NCBI GenBank assembly: GCA_001817755.1
Contig: MHIY01000018.1
Span: 1,619 to 7,913 of the forward strand
Length of the DNA stretch: 6,295 nt
Source: Candidatus Colwellbacteria bacterium RIFCSPLOWO2_01_FULL_48_10
GTDB lineage: Bacteria; Patescibacteriota; Minisyncoccia; UBA6257; Colwellbacteraceae
Reading direction: 5' to 3'
Shown here: piece after piece, positions 5,502-6,295 of the stretch
Position numbering within the stretch: position 1 is the stretch's first letter
Layout of the letters: every line of letters starts with the position of its first letter
Notes under the pieces: model-generated
Databases searched by the model: none
Told to the model about the DNA's origin: nothing
What the model saw: only the letters and a program-made list of their open reading frames with translations
Program-made: the position numbers and the translations under genes

Positions 5502-5556
5502 GATTGAAAAGTGGGGAACTGTGGATAACTATGTGGAGAACCCTCTTTTTCTGGGG
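5490..5556 (+). promoter_or_regulatory. GTGG repeat cluster, likely MraZ operator
   Basis: GTGG repeats start at 5490 (GTGGG, inside the promoter spacer), 5511 (GTGGGG), 5521 (GTGGAT) and 5533 (GTGGAG), with a relative GGGGAT at 5553. The gaps of 21, 10 and 12 bp put most copies on one face of the helix. MraZ is known to bind TGGG-type direct repeats near its own promoter and to repress the dcw operon, and this cluster lies at and just after the predicted start site. TGTGGATAA at 5520-5528 also equals a perfect DnaA box, so DnaA binding is an alternative. Confidence 0.6.
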
Positions 5557-5568
5557 ATAACCGAGTAA

Positions 5569-5682
5569 TCGCGAATAATGCTAATTAAATTAAATAATGC
5601 GAATAGACACACAAGATACAGAAAAGTCGACTCAGGCAGATATGCGATTGGCATTATTTGCTTAAATTCGCATTATTAGCGA
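5569..5682. repeat. Imperfect inverted repeat with 38-bp arms before mraZ
   Basis: The left arm (5569-5606) and right arm (5645-5682) are reverse complements at about 30 of 38 positions, with a 38-nt purine-rich loop between them. Each arm carries AATAATGC (or its complement) twice. An exact core of 12 bp pairs AATAATGCGAAT (5593-5604) with ATTCGCATTATT (5666-5677). It ends 8 nt before the mraZ ATG and lies inside the predicted leader, so as RNA it could form a long AU-rich hairpin that affects ribosome access. It might also be the remnant of a small inverted-repeat element. Confidence 0.6.
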
Positions 5683-5690
5683 ACACTAAA

Positions 5691-6122
5691 ATGTTTATCG
5701 GAGAATTCCAACATAATATCGATACCAAAGGCAGGATTGCGATTCCGGCCAAATTCCGTACGAAGGTCTCTGGCGGAGCCATAATCACTCGTGGCTTGGA
5801 CCACTGCTTGTTCGTTTTCACTTCGAAAGATTGGGAAGCGCTGGCGCAGAAGCTTATCGCCTTGCCTCTTGCTCAGGCGAACTCGCGCGCTTTTGTCCGA
5901 CTGATGCTCTCTGGCGCATCGGACGTCGAACTCGATGCGCAGGGCAGGATACTGATACCAGATTATTTGAGAAAATATGCCGGGCTTTCCAAGGAAGCTA
6001 AAGTAACTGGCGTTTACAACAGAATGGAAATCTGGGACACGGCGGCCTGGAACGCGTATAAGTCGAAAACTGAAAATGCTTCCGACGAAATCGCCGAAAA
6101 ATTAGGGGAGCTGGGCATATAA
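5691..6122 (+). CDS. mraZ: Transcriptional regulator MraZ
   Basis: MraZ is a nucleoid-associated DNA-binding repressor at the head of the division and cell-wall cluster; it forms a ring-shaped oligomer that binds GTGGG-type repeats. The 143-residue protein is of normal length and starts MFIGEFQHNIDTKGRIAIPA as the family does. The two SpoVT/AbrB-like halves are visible with their DxxGR signatures: D11-R15 followed by IAIPAKFR, and D82-R86 followed by ILIPDYLRKYAG. The ATG at 5691 was chosen over the TTG at 5658, because the 11 extra residues are not family-like and lie in the inverted repeat. No Shine-Dalgarno is present. rsmH begins 103 nt downstream, the standard mraZ-rsmH order. The likely promoter and operators lie at 5473-5556. 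Confidence 0.95.
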   Translation: MFIGEFQHNIDTKGRIAIPAKFRTKVSGGAIITRGLDHCLFVFTSKDWEALAQKLIALPLAQANSRAFVRLMLSGASDVELDAQGRILIPDYLRKYAGLSKEAKVTGVYNRMEIWDTAAWNAYKSKTENASDEIAEKLGELGI

Positions 6123-6161
6123 ATTTAAAGTTTAAAAATCAAAATGCAAAATGAAAGTTTG

Positions 6162-6225
6162 AAATTCAAAATGGGTCGAATGACAGAGGAATCGAATCCC
6201 TAGCCTCATTTTTAATTTTGAATTT
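6162..6225. repeat. Nested inverted repeat between mraZ and rsmH
   Basis: AAATTCAAAAT (6162-6172) and ATTTTGAATTT (6215-6225) are exact 11-bp complements. Inside them AATGA (6179-6183) pairs with TCATT (6206-6210), and a small GGA/TCC hairpin forms the tip. The right arm ends on the base before the rsmH ATG. The stretch just upstream (6121-6161) is A-rich with repeated AAAATG words. It could fold in the mRNA to tune rsmH translation, or be an AT-rich dispersed repeat; the sequence does not say which. Confidence 0.5.
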
Positions 6226-6295
6226 ATGCATGTCCCCGTTCTTTTAAATCAGGTTTTGGAAACGCTTGACCCCAAGCCCGGAGAGACGTTTGTCG
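6226..6295 (+). CDS. rsmH: 16S rRNA m4C1402 methyltransferase RsmH, N-terminal fragment
   Basis: Only the first 23 codons are present; the gene continues past the window end. RsmH (MraW) is the SAM-dependent enzyme that methylates N4 of C1402 in the 16S rRNA decoding centre. The visible start, MHVPVLLNQVLETLDPKPGE, is the characteristic RsmH N-terminus (H/R-x-P-V-L-L followed by E/D-V-L, then an acidic P-x-x-G turn before the SAM-binding motif). Placement directly after mraZ is the canonical dcw order and strengthens the call. No Shine-Dalgarno precedes the ATG; the upstream bases belong to the right arm of an inverted repeat. Confidence 0.88.
   Translation, partial: MHVPVLLNQVLETLDPKPGETFV

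Noticed and set aside
5658..5690. TTG start giving a longer MraZ
   Set aside because: The 11 added residues are unlike MraZ N-termini, and the ATG at 5691 gives the canonical start.
6174..6206. tRNA fragment on the minus strand (reads GGGATTCGATTCC)
   Set aside because: It resembles a T arm, but an extra base and mismatches prevent a proper stem and loop, and no other tRNA arms are present.

Overview
The window looks like a chromosomal piece of a bacterium with a small, streamlined genome, most plausibly Candidate Phyla Radiation (Patescibacteria, Parcubacteria-like). The assignment is an inference. It rests on the compact GyrB, the near absence of Shine-Dalgarno sequences before start codons, a three-helix SemiSWEET sugar transporter, a Val tRNA with no encoded CCA, and an rplJ-rplL pair cut off from the usual rplKA/rpoBC neighbours. 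All complete genes are on the + strand, and no transposase, integrase, CRISPR array or toxin-antitoxin pair was seen.

Layout. Positions 1-242 hold no supportable gene. They contain a perfect 46-bp palindrome (45-90) and a likely gyrB promoter. gyrB (243-2216) encodes the complete DNA gyrase B subunit. A 328-bp gap follows with two candidate promoters and an L10-leader-type attenuator, then rplJ (L10) and rplL (L7/L12). Behind rplL lies a roughly 97-nt sequence that can fold into a three-way junction, and then a strong intrinsic terminator. A promoter overlapping that terminator would start a leaderless transcript exactly at the ATG of a SemiSWEET gene (3606-3869). tRNA-Val(CAC) comes 15 nt later, followed by stem-loops and a 12-TM major facilitator transporter (about 4039-5337). 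The 353-bp gap after it carries the transporter terminator, a near-consensus sigma70-type promoter, a cluster of GTGG repeats that fit MraZ operators, and a 38-bp-arm imperfect inverted repeat. mraZ (5691-6122) and the first 23 codons of rsmH (6226 onward) open a dcw (division and cell wall) cluster that runs out of the window.

How the parts work together. The core genes cover DNA topology (GyrB), the ribosomal stalk (L10 and L7/L12, probably autoregulated through the leader) and control of the division cluster (MraZ, with likely operators just downstream of its promoter). The two transporters and the tRNA sit between these core blocks. No wholly new gene system is visible. The most unusual content is non-coding: the 46-bp palindrome, the three-way-junction element after rplL, the terminator/promoter overlap with a predicted leaderless message, and the repeats before mraZ, which can be read as MraZ operators or as DnaA-box-like sites.
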